Positions 1-5,831 of a DNA stretch of 5,933 nucleotides are shown here, piece after piece. The notes under the pieces are model-generated. The model worked only from the letters and a program-made list of their open reading frames with translations, did no database searches and was not told where the DNA came from. Each line of letters opens with the position of its first letter. Within the stretch, counting starts at the first letter, position 1. Where the stretch lies: contig PLMF01000103.1 of assembly GCA_003142355.1 (NCBI GenBank), positions 1 to 5,933 on the forward strand, read 5' to 3'. The stretch comes from Bryobacterales bacterium. Lineage in GTDB: Bacteria; Acidobacteriota; Terriglobia; Bryobacterales; Bryobacteraceae. The position numbers and the translations under genes were made by a program.

Positions 1-1233
1 GCCGCGCACGAAGTCGGCCACACCCTCGGCCTCGGCCACAACTACTACGACAGCACCCGCGGATGGATCTCGGTGATGGACTACCCGCATCCCATGGAGA
101 AGCTGCGCGACGATGGGACCATCGATTTGTCCGAGGCCTACCCTGCCCGTATCGGCGATTGGGACAAGGTCGCCATCGACTACGGCTACCGCCAGCTTCC
201 GCGCGGCGAGGACTCCGCGGCGCTGGCCAAAATCCTCGACGACGCCTGGGCGCGCGATTTGCGCTACCTGACCAACCAGGACACCGATATCCATCCGAAG
301 GTCGATCAGTGGTCGAGCGGCGTGGACCAGGCCGCCGAGCTCAACCGCATCATGAAGATTCGCCGCGCGGCTCTCAACCGCCTCGGCGAACACACCATCC
401 GCAACGGCGCGCCCATGGCCACTATCGAAGAGCCGCTGGTGCCCATCTTCATGTATCACCGCTACTCGGTGGAATCCGCAGCCTCTATGGTCGCCGGGCA
501 GGATTACATTTATGGCATGCGTGGCGACGGGCGCGCGCCGGTCAAATGGGAGCCCGCCGCCAATCAGCGCCGAGCGCTCGACGCGCTGGCCGCCACCTTG
601 AAGCCCTCCGAACTGGCGGTGCCCCGGCAGGTTCTCGACGCCATCCCGCCGCGACCCCCCGGCTTCGCCCGCCACCGCGAGTTGTTTCCGCGCTCGACCG
701 GCGACGGATTCGATCCGCTCAGCCCCGCGACGGTGGCCGCGGATGTAACCATCGGCTTCGTGCTCCAGCTCGACCGCGCCGCCCGCATGGTGGCGCAGCA
801 CGCCGTGGATCAGTCGCTGCCGGGCCTCGAAGAAGTCATCGACCGCCTGACCAGGGCCGTCTTCGACGCCCCTGTGGCCTCGCCCTACGAGGCCGAGATC
901 CGCCGCGCCACGGAGCGCGTGCTGGTCGATCGCATGATGTGGCTGGCCACGGGCGCGCCCAACGGCCAGGTCCGCGCCATCGCCTCGTTCAAGCTGGCGA
1001 AACTCGCGGCCCGCCTCAAGGCCGAGGTCGCCCCGCACGAAGCCGAACAGGCGCAGCGCGCGCTGCTGGCCGCCGACATCAAGCGGTTCCTCGAGCGTCC
1101 GGCCGACCCCATGCGCCCCATGCCGGCCCCCGACGCCCCGCCGGGCGCCCCCATCGGCGGCGACCCCGGCATGGACTGGCTCGCCCCCGCGCCGCTGTGC
1201 ACCTGGAGCGGCGCGCCGCCCTGTGTTCCTTGA
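1..1233 (+). CDS. Zinc-dependent metalloprotease (metzincin, DUF5117/DUF4953 type), C-terminal part
   Basis: The reading frame is open from the first base, so the start lies left of the window; 410 residues are present, ending at TGA 1231-1233. Residues 3-13 read HEVGHTLGLGH, the full metzincin zinc motif HExxHxxGxxH: His3, His7 and His13 would bind zinc and Glu4 would be the catalytic base. Met26 in SVMDY fits the Met-turn that closes the metzincin active site. The rest is a mainly helical C-terminal region of about 370 residues, ending in a Pro/Gly/Ala-rich tail (about 345-380). This layout matches the large (800-950 residue) bacterial proteases annotated DUF5117/DUF4953, which are usually exported and common in Acidobacteriota and Bacteroidota. 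Their substrates are not known, so peptide hydrolysis outside the cytoplasm is inferred from the family. The N-terminal half and any signal peptide are not visible. Third codon positions are strongly GC-rich and no frameshift is seen. Class is confident, exact family less so. Confidence 0.9.
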   Translation, partial: AAHEVGHTLGLGHNYYDSTRGWISVMDYPHPMEKLRDDGTIDLSEAYPARIGDWDKVAIDYGYRQLPRGEDSAALAKILDDAWARDLRYLTNQDTDIHPKVDQWSSGVDQAAELNRIMKIRRAALNRLGEHTIRNGAPMATIEEPLVPIFMYHRYSVESAASMVAGQDYIYGMRGDGRAPVKWEPAANQRRALDALAATLKPSELAVPRQVLDAIPPRPPGFARHRELFPRSTGDGFDPLSPATVAADVTIGFVLQLDRAARMVAQHAVDQSLPGLEEVIDRLTRAVFDAPVASPYEAEIRRATERVLVDRMMWLATGAPNGQVRAIASFKLAKLAARLKAEVAPHEAEQAQRALLAADIKRFLERPADPMRPMPAPDAPPGAPIGGDPGMDWLAPAPLCTWSGAPPCVP

Positions 1234-1254
1234 ACTTGCCGCATAGCACTTTTT

Positions 1255-1303
1255 CCTCCCATCGAGTTTGTCCGAGCTATTCTGACAATAGCCGGACAGG
1301 AGG
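1255..1303 (+). promoter_or_regulatory. Hairpin leading into the ribosome binding site of the kinase gene
   Basis: Bases 1269-1274 (TGTCCG) pair with 1293-1298 (CGGACA), and 1276-1281 (GCTATT) pair with 1287-1292 (AATAGC). This gives a 12-base-pair stem with one bulged A (1275) and a five-base loop. The Shine-Dalgarno AGGAGG (1298-1303) begins at the last stem base and lies four bases before the GTG start at 1308. CCTCC at 1255-1259 is complementary to GGAGG at 1299-1303 and could extend the fold and hide the binding site. No T-run follows the stem, so it is a poor intrinsic terminator for the upstream protease gene, although it could still affect read-through. Pairing is read from the sequence; a role in translation control is inference. 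Confidence 0.5.
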
Positions 1304-1307
1304 TCGC

Positions 1308-2207
1308 GTGTCGGATCATAGGTTGAGCGGGTTGTTTGTCGGTCTGGCGACTCTCGACATCATATACAGCATTAACGGCACACTGGCTCCGAATTCGAAG
1401 AACGTAGCTCGTCGGCAGGCGCTGTGCGCTGGCGGACCCGCGGCCAACGCCGCCGCAACCTTCTCTGCGCTCGGGGGGCGGGCTGCTCTGGCGGCGATTG
1501 TCGGTCGACATGTTTTGGCGGGCGCGATCAAAGACGACCTCGGACGATGTGACGTTCGTGTATTCGATCTGGCTGACGATTTTAGCTCCGAACCGAGTTT
1601 TTCTTCCATTTTTGTCGATGCGCACACCGGCGAACGTATCGTGGTCTCGGCGAATACGACGCGATTGCCGATGCCGAGCTTCGATTCCTCTCTGGTGGAG
1701 ACCACTGAGGCTCGCATCCTGCTCGTGGACGGTCACCTTATGGAGGCGGCCATCGCCGCGGCGATGCGTGCGCGCGACCTCGGTGTGCCCGTTGTTCTCG
1801 ACGGAGGCAGTTGGAAACAGGGAACAGAGCGGCTGATTCAGTTTCTGGATGTCGCGATTTGCTCACAGGATTTTCACCCTCCAGGTACCGGGTCCGAGTA
1901 CGATACCATCGAGTACTTGAGGGACCATGGTGTGTTGCGGGGTGCGATCACCAGAGGGGGAAAGGCCATACGGTCCTGGAGTGGCAGCCTTACTTCTGAA
2001 ATCCCAGTACCCGACACGGAAGTGATCGATACGCTCGGTGCTGGCGACGTCTTTCACGGAGCCTTTTGTCTCCGATATGCTGGCGGCGTTGGCCTTGATG
2101 AGTCGCTCCGATATGCTGCTGAGGTGGCCAGCTTCAAATGCAGGTTCTTTGGCACGCGCGACTGGATGAAGGAGCGCGTGTGCGCGTCCCGGCCGGGAGC
2201 CTGGTGA
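1308..2207 (+). CDS. PfkB/ribokinase-family carbohydrate kinase
   Basis: The 299-residue product has the normal length and signatures of the PfkB family, which transfers phosphate from ATP to a sugar, sugar acid or nucleoside in the cytoplasm. LFVGLATLDIIY (9-20) is the first strand with the substrate-contacting Asp17. GGPAANAA (42-49) is the first PfkB signature with Asn47. TRGGK (215-219) is the nucleotide-side loop, and DTLGAGDVFHGAF (241-253) is the second signature, with Asp247 as catalytic base and GAG as the anion hole. The GTG at 1308 is chosen because AGGAGG ends four bases before it and homology begins just after; the frame is open further upstream, but that part is only a shadow of the protease gene. 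TTG codons at 1323 and 1332 are weaker alternatives. The gene is clearly less GC-rich than its neighbours (1561-1620 has 25 G/C of 60), hinting at separate origin. Substrate cannot be told from sequence; ketohexose- or sulfofructose-type kinases are possible. No partner metabolic gene is present. Confidence 0.9.
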   Translation: MSDHRLSGLFVGLATLDIIYSINGTLAPNSKNVARRQALCAGGPAANAAATFSALGGRAALAAIVGRHVLAGAIKDDLGRCDVRVFDLADDFSSEPSFSSIFVDAHTGERIVVSANTTRLPMPSFDSSLVETTEARILLVDGHLMEAAIAAAMRARDLGVPVVLDGGSWKQGTERLIQFLDVAICSQDFHPPGTGSEYDTIEYLRDHGVLRGAITRGGKAIRSWSGSLTSEIPVPDTEVIDTLGAGDVFHGAFCLRYAGGVGLDESLRYAAEVASFKCRFFGTRDWMKERVCASRPGAW

Positions 2208-2280
2208 CTCGCGGCCTCTACTCCAGTGGCCAGCACTTGGTTTTCGAGAACGGAACATAAACGGATTCTCCTCGTACATA

Positions 2281-2308
2281 CTCCTGTCGGGAACCTTCCT
2301 GCCAGGAG
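2281..2308 (+). promoter_or_regulatory. Possible hairpin covering the permease ribosome binding site
   Basis: CTCCTG (2281-2286) is the exact complement of CAGGAG (2303-2308), which contains the Shine-Dalgarno AGGAG (2304-2308). The 16-base interval holds a further small GGAA/TTCC inverted repeat (2290-2293 with 2296-2299). A six-base stem is weak and may be chance, since any complement to a Shine-Dalgarno looks like this. If it forms, it would reduce translation of the permease, a large membrane protein for which low expression is plausible. The rest of the 2208-2313 gap shows no convincing promoter or terminator. Confidence 0.25.
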
Positions 2309-2313
2309 TGCGT

Positions 2314-4809
2314 GTGCGCCTTCCAGGTGAATTGCGTCATGCCGTCCGGTCGCTGGCGAAATCGCCCGTCTTCGCCTCGGTAGCGGTCCTCTCCCTGGCG
2401 CTTGGCATCGGCGCCAATACCGCGGTGTTTACCATGCTCGATCACGTCCTCCTGCATCGGCTTCCGGTGCTGAATCCGGAGGAACTGGTTCAGCTCAAGG
2501 AAGTCGGCGACCACTACGGCTCGAACACGGGCATGAATTCGCTTTCCTATCCCATCTACGAAGACTTTCGCGATCGGAACCAAGTCTTCAGCGGAATGCT
2601 CTGCCGCCACCAGTTGCCGGTCAGCGTGAGCTATGCGGGCCGCAACGAGCGATCCGCGGGTGAATTGGTTTCCGGAGCCTACTTCCAGGTTTTGGGTGTC
2701 CGGCCGGCCCTCGGGCGCCTGTTCACTTCCGAAGAGGATCGCGTCCGCGGCGGCGCGCCGCTGGCGGTGCTGGGATACGACCACTGGAAGACCCGCTTTG
2801 CGGGCGACCCCTCCGTCGTCGGCAGGCAGATCCTGGTCAACAACCACAGCCTGACCGTCGTCGGCGTCGCCGAGCGGGGCTTCGAGGGAGTCGAGCGGCT
2901 GTTTCCCACGCAGATCTATGTCCCGGTCGTGATGGCGCAGCAGATCACGGACGAAGACCGGCCGTTCGACAATCGCCGCCGCCGATGGCTCCAGGTCTTC
3001 GCGCGCTTGAAGCCCGGCGTCACGCTGGCCTACGCCAAGGCCTCGCTTCAACCCATCTTTCATCGCGTGCTGTCGATGGAAGTGCAACAGAAGGAATTCG
3101 CCCACGCTTCGCCCTACATGCGGCAACAATTCCTGAGAATGACTCTGGACATAAAGCCGGGCGGCAAGGGCCAGAACGTGGCGGAGCGGTTCCTGGAGGC
3201 GCCGCTGTGGGCCATGATGGCGATGGTCGGGCTGGTCCTGCTCATCGCCTGCGCCAACGTCGCCAATTTGATGATCGCCCGCTCCGCGGCGCGCCAGAAA
3301 GAAATGGCCGTCCGCCTGGCCTTGGGCGCCACCCGCGGCCGGATCATCCGCCAGCTTCTGGCGGAGAGCGCACTGCTGTCCCTGGCGGGAGGCGTGCTGG
3401 GTTTCCTGATTTCCCCGTGGATCATGCGCCTGCTGGCCGACGTCATGCCGCAAATGGACCCGCCCCTCAAATTCCTGGCCGATCCCAATCTGCGCGTGCT
3501 GTGCTTCAACCTTGCCGTCACCGCGGCCACAGCCCTCCTCTTCGGTCTGGCGCCGGCATGGAAAGCGGCCCGGCCCGACCTGGCCTCGACCCTCAAAGAT
3601 CAAGCCGGTGCCGTGGCCGGCGGAGGGCAGGCCGGCTGGCGCAAGGTGCTGGTCGCAGCCCAGGTCGGCCTCTCGTTGCTGCTGTTGATCGGCGCCGGAC
3701 TGTTCGTGCGCAGCCTGCACAACCTGAAAGACCTCAACCCGGGATTCGATGTTGCCCACGTGCTTTCTTTCTCGGTCGACCCCACTCTCAACGGCTACCA
3801 AACCGACCGGGCCAAGCTCTTCTACAAACAACTGACGCAGCAACTGGCTGCGCTTCCCGGCGCCCGCATGGCGGCGCTGTGCGTGGTGCCGCCACTGACC
3901 TTCGATCAGTGGGACAACACTATGACGGTGGAAGGCTACGTTGCCAAGCCCGGTGAAAACATGGACTCCCATGTAAACTACGTTTCGCCGGGATTCTTTG
4001 CCACGCTCAAAATCCCCTTGCACGCCGGCCGCGACTTCACGGAACGAGACAGTACCGGCGCGCCGAGGGTCGTCGTCGTGAACGAGAAGTTTGCGCACCA
4101 TTACTTCGGCGAACATGGGGCCGTGGGGCGGCACATCGGTTTGGGCTCCGACCCCGGGACGAAAACCGACATCGAGATCGTCGGCGTGGTGGGCGACACC
4201 AAGTACGAGACCATGCGCCTGGAAACTCCCCGCCAGGTCTTTTTCCCGTATTTGCAGAATAATTGGGCCGCACAGATGACCGCTTACGTCCGCACCGATC
4301 TGGGCCCGGCGCAAATGTTCCCCGCGCTGCGGACCGCCGTGCGCCGGATGGACGCGAACCTGCCCGTCTACCTCATGAAGACCGTCGAGCACCAGCGCGA
4401 CGATTCGCTCTCCGTCGAGCGGCTGGCCGCCAGCCTCTCGACTGCATTCGGCGTGCTCGCAACCGTGCTGGCCGCCATCGGCCTCTATGGTGTGATGGCT
4501 TTCCTGGTGGCCCGCCGCACGCGCGAGATCGGCATTCGGATCGCGCTCGGAGCCAGGACCGGCAATGTGATCTGGCTGGTGATGCGCGAAGTGCTGCTGC
4601 TGGTCGGAATCGGAGTCGCTATTGGGCTTCCGGCGGCCTTTGCCGTGACTCGCCTGCTTGCCAGCCAGCTCTATGACATCACGCCCAACGATCCGGCGAC
4701 CATCGCTCTGGCCACTCTGGGCATTGCCGCCATTGCCGCCTTGTCCGGCTATCTTCCCACGCGCCGCGCCACGCGCATCGACCCCGTCACTTCCCTCCGC
4801 TATGAGTAA
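2314..4809 (+). CDS. Two-module FtsX/MacB-type ABC transporter permease (acidobacterial duplicated orphan permease)
   Basis: The 831-residue inner-membrane protein is built from two copies of the MacB/FtsX permease unit. TM1 spans about 19-41 (FASVAVLSLALGIGANTAVF), followed by an extracytoplasmic MacB-type domain (about 42-250). Three membrane helices follow at about 298-320, 348-372 and 393-416. The second module has a helix at 445-464, a second periplasmic domain (about 468-675) and three helices at 706-731, 754-780 and 795-814. The cytoplasmic coupling motif occurs twice: RQKEMAVRLALGATRGRI (from 327) and RRTREIGIRIALGARTG (from 734). This matches the ADOP family (TIGR03434), large paralogous sets in Acidobacteriota that rarely sit beside an ATPase gene; none is seen here, nor the PadR regulator often found next to such genes. 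The longer N-terminal cytoplasmic extension of many members is absent. GTG 2314 is preferred because AGGAG (2304-2308) lies five bases upstream; GTG 2308 would overlap that site. Likely role is MacB-like export or lipoprotein/envelope mechanotransmission; the cargo is unknown. Confidence 0.93.
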   Translation: MRLPGELRHAVRSLAKSPVFASVAVLSLALGIGANTAVFTMLDHVLLHRLPVLNPEELVQLKEVGDHYGSNTGMNSLSYPIYEDFRDRNQVFSGMLCRHQLPVSVSYAGRNERSAGELVSGAYFQVLGVRPALGRLFTSEEDRVRGGAPLAVLGYDHWKTRFAGDPSVVGRQILVNNHSLTVVGVAERGFEGVERLFPTQIYVPVVMAQQITDEDRPFDNRRRRWLQVFARLKPGVTLAYAKASLQPIFHRVLSMEVQQKEFAHASPYMRQQFLRMTLDIKPGGKGQNVAERFLEAPLWAMMAMVGLVLLIACANVANLMIARSAARQKEMAVRLALGATRGRIIRQLLAESALLSLAGGVLGFLISPWIMRLLADVMPQMDPPLKFLADPNLRVLCFNLAVTAATALLFGLAPAWKAARPDLASTLKDQAGAVAGGGQAGWRKVLVAAQVGLSLLLLIGAGLFVRSLHNLKDLNPGFDVAHVLSFSVDPTLNGYQTDRAKLFYKQLTQQLAALPGARMAALCVVPPLTFDQWDNTMTVEGYVAKPGENMDSHVNYVSPGFFATLKIPLHAGRDFTERDSTGAPRVVVVNEKFAHHYFGEHGAVGRHIGLGSDPGTKTDIEIVGVVGDTKYETMRLETPRQVFFPYLQNNWAAQMTAYVRTDLGPAQMFPALRTAVRRMDANLPVYLMKTVEHQRDDSLSVERLAASLSTAFGVLATVLAAIGLYGVMAFLVARRTREIGIRIALGARTGNVIWLVMREVLLLVGIGVAIGLPAAFAVTRLLASQLYDITPNDPATIALATLGIAAIAALSGYLPTRRATRIDPVTSLRYE

Positions 4810-4811
4810 CT

Positions 4812-4871
4812 TGTAGGGCGGACCCCCCGGTCCGCGGCCGACGCCCTCGTCGGCCGCGCCGGCTGGTCCGC
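4812..4871. repeat. REP-like palindromic element (double hairpin)
   Basis: The element starts three bases after the permease TAA. Hairpin one: GCGGACC (4818-4824), loop CCCC, GGTCCGC (4829-4835), a perfect seven-base-pair stem. Hairpin two: GCGGCCGACG (4834-4843), loop CCCT, CGTCGGCCGC (4848-4857), a perfect ten-base-pair stem sharing two bases with the first. A second GGTCCGC at 4865-4871 could instead pair with 4818-4824 and enclose hairpin two, so two folds are possible. I recall similar 'TAGGGCGGACC...' intergenic elements in Acidobacteriota genomes, but the copy number here cannot be checked. Placement after a stop codon suits a dispersed element or a 3' end that stabilises the mRNA or slows transcription. 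There is no T-run, so it is not a standard terminator. Confidence 0.65.
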
Positions 4872-4873
4872 AA

Positions 4874-4948
4874 CTGCCCGGCGCCACCTTGAGCCTCAAC
4901 CAGGGTTGGCGGTTCTACCGCGTCGGCAACGCTTCGGTGGTGGTCTTT
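4874..4948 (+). pseudogene. Possible remnant of a coding sequence
   Basis: In the frame starting at 4874 the DNA reads LPGATLSLNQGWRFYRVG and continues NASVVV, a natural-looking protein segment. From 4886 to 4945 eighteen of twenty third codon positions are G or C, as in real genes of this window. There is no start codon or ribosome binding site in a sensible place, the frame upstream is the palindromic element, and downstream it dissolves into unlike codons. It may be the last piece of a decayed gene joined to the repeat, or chance. I do not recognise the family. Confidence 0.2.
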
Positions 4949-4964
4949 CCATGCCATCGGTCAG

Positions 4965-5001
4965 GGTCGCGACCGCGGCCGGCCCCCTCCTGTGTTATAC
5001 T
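4965..5001 (+). promoter_or_regulatory. Extended -10 promoter with upstream palindrome, for the PEP-CTERM gene
   Basis: TGTTATACT (4993-5001) matches an extended -10 box (TGn followed by TATACT, one base from TATAAT). It sits at the switch from GC-rich DNA to the AT-rich run 5001-5022, where a transcript could start near 5008. No good -35 box lies at the expected place; instead the perfect ten-base palindrome GGTCGCGACC (4965-4974) occupies about -43 to -34, where an activator or repressor dimer could bind. A transcript from here would carry a leader of roughly 140 bases before the ATG at 5151. The -10 match is seen; use and regulation are inferred. Confidence 0.4.
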
Positions 5002-5071
5002 GATATTAGCGAAATTTATATCCCCGCCCCAGGGATGACTTTACTGCAACCCGGGGCGATTCACCGTGAAC

Positions 5072-5105
5072 AGTACCGGAGCCATATCTCATGTGTACCG
5101 GTACT
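5072..5105. promoter_or_regulatory. GTACCGG repeats / inverted repeat before the PEP-CTERM gene
   Basis: AGTACCGG (5072-5079) is the exact complement of CCGGTACT (5098-5105), with an 18-base interval. GTACCGG also recurs as a direct repeat at 5073 and 5095, a 22-base spacing close to two helical turns, and the second copy is part of the perfect palindrome GTACCGGTAC (5095-5104). The pattern could be a pair of operator sites or an eight-base-pair hairpin in the mRNA leader, about 45 bases before the start codon. No regulator is identified. Confidence 0.35.
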
Positions 5106-5150
5106 TTGCGTTCTGTCCAGCCGATGATCCGCGGCTTAGGATCGTGATAC

Positions 5151-5831
5151 ATGACATACCTGTGGTGTGGATTGGCCGTGATTCTGTCTGCGCTGCCGCT
5201 CGCCGCGAGAACCATCGAAAGCGACGTTTCCGCGCAGGTGTCGGCTGTGCTCAATACGGGCGACGCGCTTTGGTTCACGGTCCCGTCCTGGAATTTCGGC
5301 ATCAACGCGGCGAATTACGGACTTCCGGAGTACCCTACCTCGGTGGGGTTCGTATTCGTGACGGCTGCGGAGGATTCGCTGGCGCAGTTCGATGCGGTTC
5401 TGGTATCGGGCGATGGCTCCGTTTCGGTTTCGTTTGGCGCGCCGCTGGGTTTTGTGCCGGCGACGTTCCAAGGCTCCCGCTATAGCGGAGCAGTCTCGGT
5501 TCTCGAAGGCTCGCTGCCGATCTCCGAGACACGTTCGCAACAGTTGTTCGGCAGCTCGTCGGCAGTCTTGATTCTGCTCAACACCGGACCGGCCCTGACC
5601 CTGGGACTGCAGCCCTACACATTGCAGCAGGACCTGAACGTGAGCCTGGGGGGCAGCGGGCTCAGCGTGGGCGCGCCGCTGGGCGGGGTCGCCCTGATGG
5701 CAGACCCTCCCGACCTCCCCGATCCCCCCGACGTGCCGGAACCGGGTTCGGGGCTGCTGCTGTTGGGCGGCGGCGCGCTGCTCTGGGCGCTCTCGAGGCT
5801 GCGCAGGTCAAAGCTTTCGCGCGGTGCCTAG
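5151..5831 (+). CDS. PEP-CTERM sorting-domain surface protein
   Basis: This 226-residue protein ends with a PEP-CTERM signal: VPEP at 195-198, a hydrophobic helix (about 200-214, GLLLLGGGALLWAL) and a basic end (RLRR, 216-219). In known systems exosortase (EpsH/XrtA type) cleaves at this signal and the protein is sent to the envelope or extracellular polymer. Residues 4-19 form a hydrophobic export signal with likely cleavage near PLAA/RT (19-20), although the usual lysine or arginine before it is missing. The middle (about 25-182) is rich in Ser, Gly, Val and Leu, suggesting beta structure, and resembles no family I recognise. The linker before the signal repeats DPPDLP, DPPDVP (185-196). 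ATG 5151 is firm: TAGGA lies nine bases upstream and an in-frame TGA at 5145 rules out a longer product. No exosortase is in the window. The last 24 bases overlap the convergent regulator gene. A role in matrix or biofilm is inferred from the family only. Confidence 0.87.
   Translation: MTYLWCGLAVILSALPLAARTIESDVSAQVSAVLNTGDALWFTVPSWNFGINAANYGLPEYPTSVGFVFVTAAEDSLAQFDAVLVSGDGSVSVSFGAPLGFVPATFQGSRYSGAVSVLEGSLPISETRSQQLFGSSSAVLILLNTGPALTLGLQPYTLQQDLNVSLGGSGLSVGAPLGGVALMADPPDLPDPPDVPEPGSGLLLLGGGALLWALSRLRRSKLSRGA

Larger units (their letters stand above)
4810..5150. other. Intergenic region between the permease and PEP-CTERM genes
   Basis: This 341-base stretch has no convincing complete gene. 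It holds, in order, a REP-like palindromic element right after the permease stop, a short stretch that reads like leftover coding sequence, a ten-base palindrome just before an extended -10 promoter, an AT-rich start region around 5001-5022, a set of GTACCGG repeats, and the ribosome binding site TAGGA (5137-5141) of the next gene. No tRNA or known riboswitch was recognised, and no hairpin followed by a T-run marks a classical terminator. Confidence 0.7.

Noticed and set aside
63..1307. Long open frame on the plus strand, offset from the protease frame and running into the kinase gene.
   Set aside because: The translation is Arg/Pro/Gly-rich with no family likeness, while the frame from base 1 carries the zinc motif and Met-turn. 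It is open only because the DNA is GC-rich; the kinase proper starts at 1308.
885..1736. 283-codon minus-strand open frame across the protease end and kinase start.
   Set aside because: It spans two recognised plus-strand genes and their gap, has no recognisable domain, and its composition follows from antisense GC-rich codons.
2237..2261. Possible promoter TTGGTT / CATAAA before the permease gene.
   Set aside because: The spacing is only 13 bases and both boxes are poor matches; the nearby near-palindrome at 2240-2251 is imperfect and not clearly meaningful.
2218..4899. 893-codon open frame on the minus strand covering the whole permease gene.
   Set aside because: The translation is a low-complexity His/Gly/Gln/Arg-rich string without domains, the mirror of the permease codons. 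The plus strand encodes a complete, well-recognised permease.
5025..5058. Six-base inverted repeat CGCCCC / GGGGCG in the PEP-CTERM leader.
   Set aside because: Short arms with a 22-base loop in GC-rich DNA are expected by chance.
4906..5127. 73-codon plus-strand open frame in the gap before the PEP-CTERM gene.
   Set aside because: There is no ribosome binding site, it runs through the likely promoter and repeats, and codon use changes along it. It does not look like a gene.
5136..5540. 134-codon minus-strand open frame opposite the PEP-CTERM gene.
   Set aside because: Arg-rich antisense shadow; the plus-strand protein has an export signal, a sorting signal and a good ribosome binding site.
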